Shown here piece by piece: positions 38,934 to 50,010 of a stretch of DNA of 64,000 nucleotides; position 1 is the first letter of the stretch; every line of letters begins with the position of its first letter. Position numbers and translations under genes: made by a program. Under the pieces are notes generated by a model that made no database searches, was not told the origin of the DNA, and saw only the letters and a program-made list of their open reading frames with translations. The stretch comes from Timema cristinae (lineage: Eukaryota > Arthropoda > Insecta > Phasmatodea > Timematidae), in NCBI GenBank assembly GCA_039000515.1, contig JBCFYV010000012.1:6592826-6656825 (forward strand), written 5' to 3'.

Positions 38934-39172
38934 ACTGCGTCTTACTACCCGTTCGGGTGTTATGCTTATGTACTAATTAAGCTAAGTAGTAGTTTTGGGA
39001 TTAGGAAGGTTATATCACTATTAAGTATGCCCTCATTTACGTGGAGGGAGAGTAGTAAACCATTTTGGAAAACCACCCTCAGTACACCCGACCTAGATTC
39101 GAACCTTAAACTCCCCGTCATCGACAGTCTATAGTCTATTGCGAGAGTAGAGCTTTAGATCACGCGGCCACC
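38934..39172 (-). mobile_element. SINE, AAT-tailed family, minus strand
   Basis: Inverted tail CACTGCGTCTTACTACCCG at the left, inverted body, B-box CACCCGACCTAGATTCGAAC, and head complement ending GATCACGCGGCCACCAAAG. Nearly full length but lacking the microsatellite. Confidence 0.8.
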
Positions 39173-39283
39173 AAAGTGGGTGTATAAAAATAAAAAAGTC
39201 TCTTAGTGATTTTTGTAGGCACTGCAATTAATTCCCTAAGGTCTAATAATTTTGTAATTAATAAAAATTACCTTATTTTATTC

Positions 39284-39480
39284 TCGGGTCTTAATACCTA
39301 TCCGGGAAACATGCATTTTAATAAAGCTAATAGAGTTGGAATGGGTAAAGTAAAACTTAGTTAAAATGTACCCAAATTTTCAAGGAAGACGTGTATGGAA
39401 AACATTTTAAAAAATACCATAGCTACACCCAGCCGGGATTTGAACCCCGATGACTATGTCAACGGGAAACCACGTTAAAT
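39284..39480 (-). mobile_element. SINE, AAT-tailed family, minus strand, old copy
   Basis: A diverged inverted tail (GGGTCTTAATACCTATCCGG) and a clear inverted B box (CAGCCGGGATTTGAACCCCG). Same order as 38934-39172. Confidence 0.65.
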
Positions 39481-41685
39481 GAACTTAGCGTGTACGTCAT
39501 TACAGTTTAGGTTTTTTTCACAAGTTTGTAATATACAGTTAGGATTCACGACAGCCTATAGTAGTCTTGGAAGAAAGATATGTTTAGAACAAATAAAGAA
39601 AGATACAGTATTTATATCTTTATTTATATAAGATTTTTTTAAATTGTCATTGATAGGATTTATCAAAAACAAAGTTGCAAGATATAAAAATAGTTTTTAA
39701 ACCTGTCAAAGAATGATTCTTTATGAATGTTTTTCAACACATTTATTGTTTTCACTGAGGTGTTCCCATACACACTACAGGCAAACGCTGGCATATTTGT
39801 TTCGATATCACCTTTAATATATCCCAAATCCTAAATTTAGTTTATTGGAATATTTCAATCGGGCATAGTTTAAAAAATCCCAATTTATTAGGAAGGTATT
39901 TGATATTTTCTCTAGCTGTAAATTATCATTTTATAGATTAATATATAAAATTCAGCTTTACATATTTACTTGAAAAATAGATTATTAAATTGGAATTACA
40001 TGTTCTAAATTAATAAATTTGTAGACTACCTTGTGTTCCAATATTATTTTAATTCTATTCCTCGTCTTTTCTTACGTGGGCGCATAAATGTAGATGTGAT
40101 TTATATATAGCCTCTTCTTCTGTCAAATCCCGAAGTATTCATTGTGACTTCTCAAGACAAACGTCAATACTACTGTAGCATAAATGTGCTAATGAGTTAT
40201 TTCTGACTTCTCTTATCTGCCTTTAGCCCAAAGCACCAGGCTTGGGTCAGGCGGACACTATCCACATTCCTTTTGTGTTTACTTCCTTCAACAAACCTCC
40301 CCTGCCCCCCTCCCCAAAACCATTTCCTCGTCCCTCGTTCGGGTAGTTCAGAGTCTTTCCTCCAGATATCAGAACAACCGTTTAAAAAAATAATCGTTTT
40401 AAAATCATATTTATTCCGTTTTTTCTGTTGTGACTATGGATTTTTTTTATGGAAACGTCTTAGTTAGATAATATTGTATATATATAGCTTTTAAATTTTT
40501 ATTATTTATTTCTGAATCACGATTTATTTTAAACGAATCTATTAAGGATTTATGAGCTTTTCAAACATATAATGAAATAGATTAAAACATAGGTACGTCG
40601 CCATATTCTTACGCTCTTCAAAAATGCAAAATAATATATTATAGCATTTTTATTGTTTCGTAAACATGATTTCCCTAAGAGTCTGCACGGTCTTCTTTGC
40701 CACATTTGGGAGCAATGGCGGTACAGGTCTAATATCCTCTTAAGTCCCTTCAACAACAACAAAAGTTCACTTTTCCCCACTGACAAGGAGTGTGATTTTT
40801 GATTTTTTAGAAATTGCTACCAGATATTTACATTATAAAAACACACTTTCCTCAATTTCTTTTACATATACAACTAATTTTGTATTTTCAGAATGTGTGT
40901 GAAAAACAAGTTTTTTAAAAATATGCCTTATGCCGATACAATTTGAGTTGTGGCACTCCAACATAATACACCCCCCCCCCCCTCTCTTTCCTCTAGCTCA
41001 TTTAGGTCAAACTTGTGTACTTTCTTTATTTTGCAGGGGTAGAATCCACAACATATATTTTATTGGCATAGGTATGTTTTTGAAAAACTTGTTTATTTTT
41101 ACGTTTTTGTTAAGTTAACTTAAATACAATATGTACCCGTATGAACAGATAAGGTTAGCTCCAAATCCGTGTCAAGTATCAATCCAGAATGGAAATGGCT
41201 GGACGGTACATCACGTTGGAGATTTTGTTAACAAATTTTAATAGAATGCATTGTCACGCAATTTAAAAATAGTACACAGTTTCAGCCATTTATTTTATTA
41301 GAAATCACGGAGAAAGTGATTGTAAATTTTAATAACAGAGGAAGGGAGTAAGGTAATATAAAACTGTGTAGTTTTCATTTATAAATTTAAATATTTTCAA
41401 GAATTCACTCAAACCAAAACTTAATTAAGCGTTGTAAATGTTTGTCAATCAAGGGTGGTAAAAATGTACAGATATATTGTGCTAAATTAGATGGGAGCTA
41501 ATAGACAGGAGGGGAAATGGATTTAAAAACACTGTACTCTGGACGTGACTTGCAGCAGTGGAAGAAATGTCTGTATCGTGTTCGTTGGTTCATTCGCACC
41601 TGTAACCGCACATCCCGACCACACCCCAGAGCGGTAACAAACCTTTTTCTAGCGCTCTCAATAGACATTGCGAAATGTCGTGCAT
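39481..41685. other. Intergenic, no gene recognised
   Basis: AT-rich DNA with a C-run near 40972. The GC-richer block 41510-41685 continues, across the element at 41686-43421, into 43430; nothing in it matches a known protein. Confidence 0.5.
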
Positions 41686-42025
41686 CAAGGCCGTAGCCAG
41701 GCCAACATTTCAGGGAACAACGACCATAGCCAAACAAAAATTACGAATATTAAATGCCTCTAAAATCTACCTAAAGCTAATTTTTATTGTAATTATTAAG
41801 GGTAGGGATTAAATAGATTAAGTGCTTTAAATATATTTTATATTTAGAATCCGAACATAGCGCATCCTTCCTCCAAGATTGAAAATTGATATTGAGCACT
41901 TATTAGATAAAGGCATACCCAGTATCCACCCAGTGGTGGCTGAGCCTTAGGGTAAGTGGGGTTTCAAGGCCCCTCTAGATGTATTTCACTCCCTCTTATG
42001 TTTTAGAAAATGATATGGTCTTCTT

Positions 42026-42215
42026 TGGGGGCTTCATGGTCTAAGGCACTACTCTGTCAGTGGACTAGACTGCCGAAGACGAGATTGGGGTTCGATCCCG
42101 GTCGGGTGTACTCCCTCCACGCAAATTTGGGAACACTTACCCTAAATTCAACCTTCCCAATCTCTAATACACTATCGTAATTCGTAAATAGGCGTATAAA
42201 CCAAACGTTTATTAA
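42026..42215 (+). mobile_element. SINE, AAT-tailed family, partial
   Basis: Head GGGGGCTTCATGGTCTAAGG, B box GGGGTTCGATCCCGGTCGGG, body CACGCAAATTTGGG, and a decayed tail (GGCGTATAAACCAAACG). It lacks the final tail and microsatellite. Nested inside the element 41686-43421. Confidence 0.75.
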
Positions 42216-42419
42216 TATACGTGCCAAAAATAAAAAGGATACAGGTAAAAAAATGAAAATTATGTCTGAATATAAAGGCATGGATAAAATTAAAAGTTAA
42301 AAAAATCAGGTAAAGACCACTTTATATACATTTTAGAGGAATCAAAATTTCAAAAATAAATAAATGTGATAGTAGATTATATGGGGATTTAATTTTCAAA
42401 AAATTCTAATACCACACCC

Positions 42420-42684
42420 GCCTCGGTGGCGTAGTCGGCCAACGCGCTTGTCGTGTTGAGCTCGACTGCTGAGGACGGGGAGATCGAGGTTCAAATCTTG
42501 GTCGGGTGAACTGGGGGGGGGGTGTTCCTAAATGGTTTTCCACTCTACCTCCACGCAAATGCGGGCTCACTTCCTCTAATTCAACCCTGCGAATTCCTAA
42601 TCTATTAGCGTAATTAGAATTTAAAGCGTATAACCCGAACGGTAGTAAGACGCGGTGCTAAATATTATTATTATTATTATTATT
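42420..42684 (+). mobile_element. Full-length tRNA-derived SINE with target duplication
   Basis: The best copy of this family here: head GCCTCGGTGGCGTAGTCGGC (A box), B-box region CGAGGTTCAAATCTTGGTCG, body CACGCAAATGCGGGCTCACT, tail GTAGTAAGACGCGGTGCTAA, then (ATT)n. It is flanked by direct repeats of 17 bp with one mismatch (ATTCTAATACCACACCC at 42403-42419 and ATTCTAAGACCACACCC at 42685-42701), showing retroposition into the older repeat. Confidence 0.92.
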
Positions 42685-43429
42685 ATTCTAAGACCACACC
42701 CATAGTTTTAAGGAGTTCAATTGTCAAACGTTTGCTGGGTGAGGCTCCCGGAACTATTTAGGCTGAAGGAGGGGAAGGGGCAAGTCTCTCAAAATCCCTT
42801 TTTTTTGTCAATTGATCTCTTTCCCCCCGCCCCCCCCCCCCCCCATAAAATAAGGTTCTGATACCATCATTTAATTTTTCTATAGTAAATTTAGAGGTTT
42901 AAAAGTGTGTGCTCAGCGAAATGGTTCATTTAACCTTCCTGCCTCTTCATCTCGCTTCGCTTCTTAGTCCTAAATTGGTACACTTTTCAAATAAAGATAT
43001 TTCCAACTTGACCACATGTATTGAAGACTTTGACTTCTATATCTAACTTCAAGCTGATTAGGGGTTGAAGCTGGACCCTCTTTCCTCCTATCCTGTTCCA
43101 TCCTTTCATTCATATTTATTTGGCGACTCATATGCAACATGTTATTGAAACTACCATTCTTACACTGCTCTCCCCAGAGTTAATAATACTTTATTACTTT
43201 CTTTGACAATATTTCGTCATGGTAACATAACTTTGTTGCCTGAATTAGAATAATAAACTATATCTTTAAGTGTACTTAAACATTAGATATATATATATAT
43301 ATTAGTATTTCTTGTTTTGTCTAAACCGTAAATAAGTACACCCTAATGTTTTATTGTTAACTTGGGGTTTGAAGGGGGGGGGGGTTGAACCCCTAAACCC
43401 CATTCCCTAGCTACGGCCTTGTCGTGCAT

Positions 43430-44574
43430 GCGCAGTTCTGAGTTCAGAGTTTTAAGAGCGTGCATTACTTCCCCATTAAACTCTGTGATACAGTCGGCTT
43501 GAAAACGTAAATCTACACGAACACTATTGCACGTTAATTATTCCGATTAAACCTAATGGAGATAAAGAGCTAATGACAGTTCCTAATAGTGAACATTGTT
43601 GATATATATTAAATTTATATATTGATAAAAACGGCACTGAAAAGGCCGTTTTTGACCATTTTAGAATGGCTTCACAGAAGATCATTGTTCACAAAACTCA
43701 TTCTGTCTTAATAGGGGCAACTGTTGCTATTAACAAGAAACTGTATGCTTTGCTCACCATCGTCACCACGAGAAATGTCGAGTACTCATTCAAATAGGAA
43801 TGCATATCTCAGGTGTTTTCTCTTCCTTTTTACTGCCATACCTCGCACGCAGATACGAGCCTAGAGCTGAGTTGGGCCTGCTATGATGAACGTCGAAAGC
43901 CGGTCTTGTATCCATTATAATTTGTGGAAAAGCTTTATTTAAAAGGTATTCAGCTTGGGGTAAGCGAATTCCTCTAGCGGGATACATAACATTTTATAAA
44001 TATGCATACATACTTATATATTTCTCATTTAACTATTATTATTTAATACATGATTTTGTATATAATGTATTTAAATTATTTCTTTTGAGACTGTAGAAGG
44101 TATAACTTTCCTTATGCACCAACATCTGTGAGGGTACAAAGTTGAAGATAACTTATATTTGGGAGTACACTAACAAAAAAGGTTGAAAACTACTTCTTTG
44201 CATTACAGATTGACCAGGGTTAGTTTAGATTACGTTTCAATTTTATAAACTTACTTTCTCATGTTTAAAAATTATGTATTTTCCTTAGTTTTCAAGTGTT
44301 ACCAGTGGTAAGACTAATATACGTTCCCAGGACAGTTCATTAGGCTGTTAATCATTTGGAATGCCCTCAGAGACAAGAGAAACAATGTTTTGAATATGGC
44401 TTAGTGAAGAGTAAAAATGTATTAAAGTATAAAGAACATTACTTGTATTAATAAAATAAACGAAAATAAAGCTTAACTAAACTCAAATGTTTTTTAAAGT
44501 TAACTTTAAAATATACAAACTTAAACAATTTAGATATAGTAAGAAAATAGTATTTAACGCATTAGTATTAACGA
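43430..44574. other. Intergenic, no gene recognised
   Basis: AT-rich. A GC-richer block at 43430-43480 is the continuation of the target locus of the 41686 element. No coding evidence. Confidence 0.5.
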
Positions 44575-44735
44575 AGAGGGAGGATTGGAAAACCACAGTA
44601 AAAATAGCCTATGGAAAGTCCCCACCAGTTCACCTGACTCGGATTCGAAGCCCGGTCTTCTCAACAGAGACATTACTGTTTCCAGCCTGTGGCTTGGGTC
44701 AGTATTTTACTCAAGCCATATATTTTCCACTGCTA
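44575..44735 (-). mobile_element. SINE head, minus strand
   Basis: Inverted tRNA-like head with B box CACCTGACTCGGATTCGAAG preceded by inverted body motifs (GGAAAACCAC). The tail is missing. Confidence 0.55.
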
Positions 44736-44779
44736 GTTGACTAGGCCTGTCGTAGCTCCACATGTATTATCACCTAACT

Positions 44780-44935
44780 GAATACTAGGACAGACACAAC
44801 ATCCAGTCCCCGGCTGTTAATTTATCACTGAAAGGGTAAACCCACATTTCACCAATGATGAATTTTTCTGCCGTCGAACCTGGGACCCTTAGCTCAGTAG
44901 ACAGATACACTACCAAGTGAGCTTAGGTCTCGGAT
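44780..44935 (-). mobile_element. Third SINE family, minus strand
   Basis: Reverse complement gives a tRNA-like head GCTCACTTGGTAGTGTATCT and CCCAGGTTCGACGGC. The body (inverted AGACACAACATCCAG, GGGTAAACCCACATTTCA) recurs at 47113-47250 (AGACACAACATTCAACAC, GGGGAAGCCCACATTTAA) and, more diverged, at 52155-52300. Confidence 0.6.
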
Positions 44936-44987
44936 CTCATGAGAGACTCAAAGTTTAAATATGAATCTAATGACCTAGAGTTTAGAC

Positions 44988-45367
44988 CAGCGGTTACCAA
45001 ACTGTGCGTCGCGACGCCCTGGCGCTTCACTGGTCTTGGTCCAGGGCGTCGTAGCAATAAGGAAAAACTAAAATTGTTTATTGAAATGCAACACTCAAGA
45101 TTTCATTACGTGTACTCGTACGTATTTTAAAGAATGAAATAAGTCATACAAGAAAACACATAGGGCTATTTTTTCCTTGGGAAAGCGCTCACTTCATACG
45201 AGTTCCGGATTATAACGCTCCCAGAAAACTTGGCATGAAGTTGAGTGCAACTCTTTCCCCTACATTCTGAAAATGGACTGGTCATTTTTTATAATTTTTT
45301 AATACTAGGTACAGGGGTGTCTGACATGGGAAGGGTGGCGCGGTCTTAAAAAGTTTGGGAAACCCTG
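44988..45367. mobile_element. hAT MITE, 380 bp
   Basis: The left end CAGCGGTTACCAAACTGTGC and the right end (reverse complement CAGGGTTTCCCAAACTTTTT) are classic hAT TIRs of the CAG-x-GGTTCCCAAACT type. Flanking octamers GTTTAGAC and ACCTAGAC are probably a decayed 8-bp target duplication. A GTCGCGACGCCCTGGCGCTT block with an inverted match lies near the left end. No protein is encoded. Confidence 0.85.
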
Positions 45368-45942
45368 ACCTAGACTATTCGGTCAACGCTACAGGTAAGA
45401 TGATAGTAAACAATAGTATAGTACCGGTATTCACGAATCTGTTGTTACAAATTCAAATACAATCTATTCACAACACCAGAAATATAACCTGGAGGTTTTT
45501 AAACATTTGGTATCGATTAAACACCCCATTATTTATATAACTATCTTATAATTTATTCATGGTATCTTAATTGAACAATTTACAACTTAAATAAAAAATG
45601 TTGATACAAGATAGGTAGTATAAATACTAGTTTATTTTCTTAAAGCTAATCTATTGGAGATTTAGTCGGTTATTTCAAAGAGATTTGAAGCATCTTTATT
45701 ATTAAATATAGGTAGGTTTCAGGTATGAAAAATCATATTTGACAGATAAAAACTGTTTTATATGTTCATATATCATGTCATGTAAGCAGAAACTGTCACT
45801 CTTTATAGATATTGTAATATAAGTAAAACCAGTGGCATGGATAAGATTTTGAATAAGGGTAGAACAAAATCATAAATAGTAATCTGACCTTATATCACCT
45901 TATAAAGAATATAAAATCTGGCGGTTTTGCCAATATCATTAT

Positions 45943-46152
45943 ATATTTAGCACCACGTCTTACAACCCGTTCGAACTACATGCAATATTATACTAATCAT
46001 ATATTTTTGTTAAGACGAAAGCTGTGAATTACTGTTATATTAACAACTAGATATATTATTTTTAATTGAAAAATGACACCGGGACACGGGGTCTTTGGCT
46101 TAATACGCCAATACTCTTACCACTGAGGTATCCAGGAATAATCTCGTACCCA
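45943..46152 (-). mobile_element. SINE, minus strand
   Basis: Inverted tail CACCACGTCTTACAACCCG at the left and an inverted tRNA-like head (TCTTACCACTGAGGTATCCA) at the right. Its head is an inverted copy of the one at 46569. Confidence 0.7.
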
Positions 46153-46568
46153 GGGTCATTATTTACTCATATTTTAAGATTGTGTATGGCCGTGAGAAAA
46201 TCTTTACCTACATTATGATCAAATAATTAAAATCGCGAGCTATCAGGTAAAGCATTAAGCCACTTTCAACTCTGGAGGGCTTTATGCTGTCATTTATCAA
46301 CTTAAAAGAATATTATATTTCGATATGGCTATAACAGTACTTAACAACTGTAGTAGCTTTAGTATTTAATCCATCATTATATGCGCATGCGTACAGTTGT
46401 GATTGTACTATTGGTATCATAGAGCCCTCCCGAGTCAAAAGTGGATGGTTGCGTTATCTGATAGCTTGAGATCTTAATTAATCGATCATATGTAGCTAAA
46501 GATTTAAGCGCATCCATCACAGAATCAGCCTTAAAATATGAGTGAATAATGGCTCTAAGAACGGAACG

Positions 46569-46660
46569 TCTCCTGGATAGCTTAGTGCTAAGAGCATTGG
46601 CATACTAAGCCGAAGGCTCTGGGTTCGATTCCCGGGTCCTAGTGTCATCTTTCATTATGA
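46569..46660 (+). mobile_element. tRNA-like SINE head, inverted partner of 45943-46152
   Basis: TAGCTTAGTGCTAAGAGCAT (A box/D arm), a pairable anticodon-type arm TTGGC-loop-GCCGA, and CTGGGTTCGATTCCCGG (T arm). The D, anticodon and T arms fold, but the acceptor strands do not pair, so this is a SINE head and not a working tRNA gene. It continues with GTGTCATCTTTC, which is also present, inverted, in the 46070 copy. Confidence 0.65.
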
Positions 46661-47112
46661 AAAGAAGATCTATATGTTTATGTAAAAGATATGACATACT
46701 TTATGATAGCACTCTTATCATGAAATCAGTTCTTCAATTTTAAAACTAGAGGGAAACTAAATTATTTGAATGCGCACAGTATACAAAATAATGTATTCTA
46801 GAACGAAGATAAGTTAACAACCTATAGTTTTTAGAACGATGATGCTTTAGTGTCAAAACGAGAAAACTTCCCATAGCTCTTTATTTGAATATATAACATT
46901 ATAGAGTATTTGACTTAGCTTAGCGTATTTTCTTGTGCATTTGGAGTTAAAGTAGTTAAACGTCTTAAGCTCAAGTCAAAGGAAAGGTGTTTCATGCTTG
47001 ATTAGCCTAAATATTAATCTTATAACATATGTTATTTTTGTTTAAGGTATTTAATGTAAACTTTATGAACCGACAAATTATATTAGCACACGGCAAATTT
47101 TTTAAATCTAGA
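46661..47112. other. Intergenic, no gene recognised
   Basis: AT-rich, no open frame of note and no repeat assigned. Confidence 0.5.
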
Positions 47113-47250
47113 ACAGACACAACATTCAACACACAGCCATTATTATACATCACTGTGAAAGGGGAAGCCCACATTTAAACAAAGATACATACAGGCCATG
47201 CTGTAAATCGAACCTAAGACCCTTATCTTAGTAATAAGACACTGTCCAGT
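47113..47250 (-). mobile_element. Third SINE family, minus strand
   Basis: Shares ACAGACACAACATTCA, AAAGGGGAAGCCCACATTT and an inverted head (AATCGAACCTAAGACCCTTA) with 44780-44935 in the same order. Confidence 0.6.
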
Positions 47251-47409
47251 AGAAGATTTGGGGAGACTTGATCTCATTGTCTACCCTGACGCTACGCCCC
47301 CTTGTTACTACTTTTATATAGTATATGTTATTAATGTTGACCCTAAGGAAATATTTTGTAGTTTATAAAATAATATAATTCCCACTTATATCATAAAAAG
47401 GCTGAGACA

Positions 47410-47499
47410 AATCTTGCTTGCCCCGGTGGGTGCGTGGGCAAAAAGCGTCAGTCTCGTCTTGTCTGGTTTGCTGGTGACGGGTAGCACGGGGCTCAAGTC
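47410..47499 (+). mobile_element. SINE-like head cut by the Harbinger insertion
   Basis: GCCCCGGTGGGTGCGTGGGC resembles a SINE head and GGGGCTCAAGTCT a B box. The sequence stops exactly at the TTA target site of the Harbinger element. Confidence 0.4.
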
Positions 47500-47634
47500 T
47501 TAAGGGCCCAACAGACGATCCGATCTGGTTGGTCCAACAGTCGGCCCGACCAAATCAGGTGTTACCTACACAGACCTGACTTAGTGTCCAATTTCATCAG
47601 TTGTTGTGTTTTTTCTGTAAGAGACACACGCATC

Positions 47635-49643
47635 ATGCCTCCTATATTATCTAAACACCAAAAAGTTGGGATCGCTCTAATAGCATGTTAGGGATTAATT
47701 CTAGAAAAAGAAAACTGTGGGCCAAAAAATGGCTAATTGAACGGAAAAAATTCAGTCATTTGATATTACTAAAAGAACTGAATAGTGATGACTTTCGTAA
47801 CTATTTGAGAATGGACTATGAAAGTTTCAGTACATTATTAAATTTAGTGACTCCATTAATAACAAAACAAAATACAGTCATGAGAAATGCAGTTACTGCT
47901 GAAGAGCGCCTGGTTGCTACTCTAAGATACTTATCAACAGGACGAGATTATGCGGATCTAAAATACAGCACTGCCATTTCAGCGCAGCTTTTATCAGAAA
48001 TAATTCCAGAAACATGTGAGGCTATCTCTAAAGACTAAAAAAATACATACAGGTAAGAAAAAAATATTTTAGAGCAAAAAAAAAGTTGTATTAAATTATA
48101 ATAAACTCGAATACAAATTATCATAAAACATTTATGAAGTTTATAGACTTCTTTAATAAAAACTAAAAAATATGTTTTCATTGCTAGAAATTCTTGAAGT
48201 ACATTGCTATTAATAAAAACTACAAATTATTTTCTCATTATTATAATAAATTCTTTAATTGCATTGTTATCACCTTCATATGTTGTATTTTGTAGCATGT
48301 TGTATGAGCTTGATTATTGATGAATGGTTTCTTGGTTAGTGTTTTGGATTGAATCATTTGGTGTTAGCATGGTAACTATATTGGGTATCAGTGTAGATGA
48401 AGAATGCACTGGTGACTGTATTTGTGAAATGACAGGAGAGTTATAGCTATGGTAACTGACAGATGATGAAGGTGATGGTGTAGGTACGGGATGGTAACTG
48501 ACAGATGATGAAGGTGATGGTGTAGATACTGGATGGTAATAGCCAGAGTTGTTCAGTGTTATTGAAGACTGTAGAGAGAGTTTGTCTAATTTCCCATAAA
48601 AAAACTACTTCCGAAATCAATTTTTCCGCTATGCAGCGTTGTATTTTTGTCATTTCTTTTAGCTGTAGTCCTATTGCCCGCCCGTAGCACTCAGCTGGGT
48701 CACTTCGGTAGAGAGCAAATTCTGGGCACTTTCAATTAATTGTTCCTGCTTTTTCATCAAATTTGTAGCGCGCCGTTTACTAGCAGGTTGTCGACATATC
48801 TTGGTTTGTGTTTCAGATACCTGCAACAGAAAATGAATGGATAAAAACAGCAAAACAATTCGAAACAATGTGGCAGTTTAATAATTGTGTTGGTGCTATG
48901 GATGGCAAACATGTTTTAATTAATAAACTACCAGGAAGTGGATCGGTATTTTATAACTACAAGGGAACATTGAGCACAGTTTTTTTGCAGTTGTCAATGC
49001 TAATTATGAGTTTATATATGTCCACACGAGTATAAATGGCAGTGTTTCTGATGGTGGAGTGCTGAAACATACAACATTCTATGAAAAACTAACGTCGGAT
49101 GAATTGAAATTACCTGGTTCATCTTTTTTGCCTGGTACAAATACTTTAGCCCCTTATGTTTTCTTAGGTGATAGTGCATTTGGAATAATTAAACATCTTT
49201 TGAAACCATTTCCACAAAAAAATATAACTTATGAAAATAGAATTTTCAACTATAGACTATCACGGGCAAGAAGAGTAGTGGAGAATGTTTTCGGTATTTT
49301 GTCATCACGTTTCCGAATATTCCAGAAACCAATATTGCTAGACATTAAAAACGTTGATGTGATTGTTTTGGCCAGCTGTTTCCTGCATAACTATTTGAGG
49401 AAAAAATCTAATAATTATATAACCAATAATTGTGTAGACTACGAAGATATAGAAAACCAAACATTCCGTGAAGGTGACTGGTGCTAGGAAAATATTTTTT
49501 TAGATCTTGGTAGAAATAACCAAAGACAACATACAGATGATGGCAAAAATGTTCGGAATATGTTTACTGAATATTTTAATGGTACGGACAGTGTACATTT
49601 TCAAGAGAGAATGATAAATGTATTGGGTCATTATAATATGTAG
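47635..49643 (+). pseudogene. Harbinger (HARBI1-like) DDE transposase, lightly broken
   Basis: Catalyses cut-and-paste transposition in the nucleus together with the MADF partner. Exon 1 (47635-48052) starts MPPILSKHQKVGIALIA, then after a one-base shift RKRKLWAKKWLIERKKFSH, FRNYLRMDYESFSTLLNLV and SEIIPETCEAISK; after a second shift LKKYIQ meets the donor CAG|GTAAG. Intron 48053-48816. Exon 2 (48817-49643) starts IPATENEW and carries the triad: D in GAMDGKHV (about 48900), D in LGDSAFG (about 49170), and E in VVENVFGIL (about 49285). A shift in a T7 run (about 48983) and an in-frame TAG (49485-49487) interrupt it, after which the frame runs on as RNMFTEYFNGTDSVHFQERM to TAG at 49641-49643. 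All catalytic residues are present. Breaks may be decay or sequencing error. Confidence 0.9.
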
Positions 49644-49973
49644 GTACCTATAAACGCTTAAACATTTACCTACCTCATTTTCATCATCACTAGTGATAAT
49701 AGTGTCGGGTGACCTGGTGGTCTAGGGGTAAGGGGTCAGACTTCTGTGCTGGCGGCCGGGGTTCAATCCTCGGTCCCGGCACAGATTTACCTGATTACCA
49801 AACCCTTCCTTCACCTCTGACAAGGCATCTTGTGAATGTGGGGAATGCCAGGCCTCCACCGTGGTTCGGATTCCACGTTAAACTGTAGTCCTCCATTTCA
49901 TCTCACAATCACCCTACCATTACACATTAGCGTAAGTGCGTATAACCCGAATGGGTAGTAAGACGCGGTGCTA

Positions 49974-50010
<37 letters not shown>

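Larger units (their letters stand above)
41686..43421. mobile_element. hAT/P-type DNA transposon copy with 8-bp target duplication
   Basis: The left end is CAAGGCCGTAGCCAGG; the right end in reverse complement is CAAGGCCGTAGCTAGG. Both are flanked by the identical octamer TCGTGCAT (41678-41685 and 43422-43429), a perfect 8-bp target-site duplication as made by hAT and P superfamilies. The 1.74-kb interior has no intact transposase frame; it contains degenerate repeat units, two SINEs (42026, 42420) and C/G runs near 42826 and 43375. It is therefore non-autonomous, and old enough to have received later insertions. Confidence 0.85.

Noticed and set aside
46571..46640. Possible functional tRNA gene
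   Set aside because: D, anticodon and T arms can fold, but the acceptor strands do not pair and the sequence has an inverted relative within a SINE at 46.1 kb.
48447..48653. Separate small minus-strand protein
   Set aside because: It is the MADF tail read in the wrong frame after a T-run shift.
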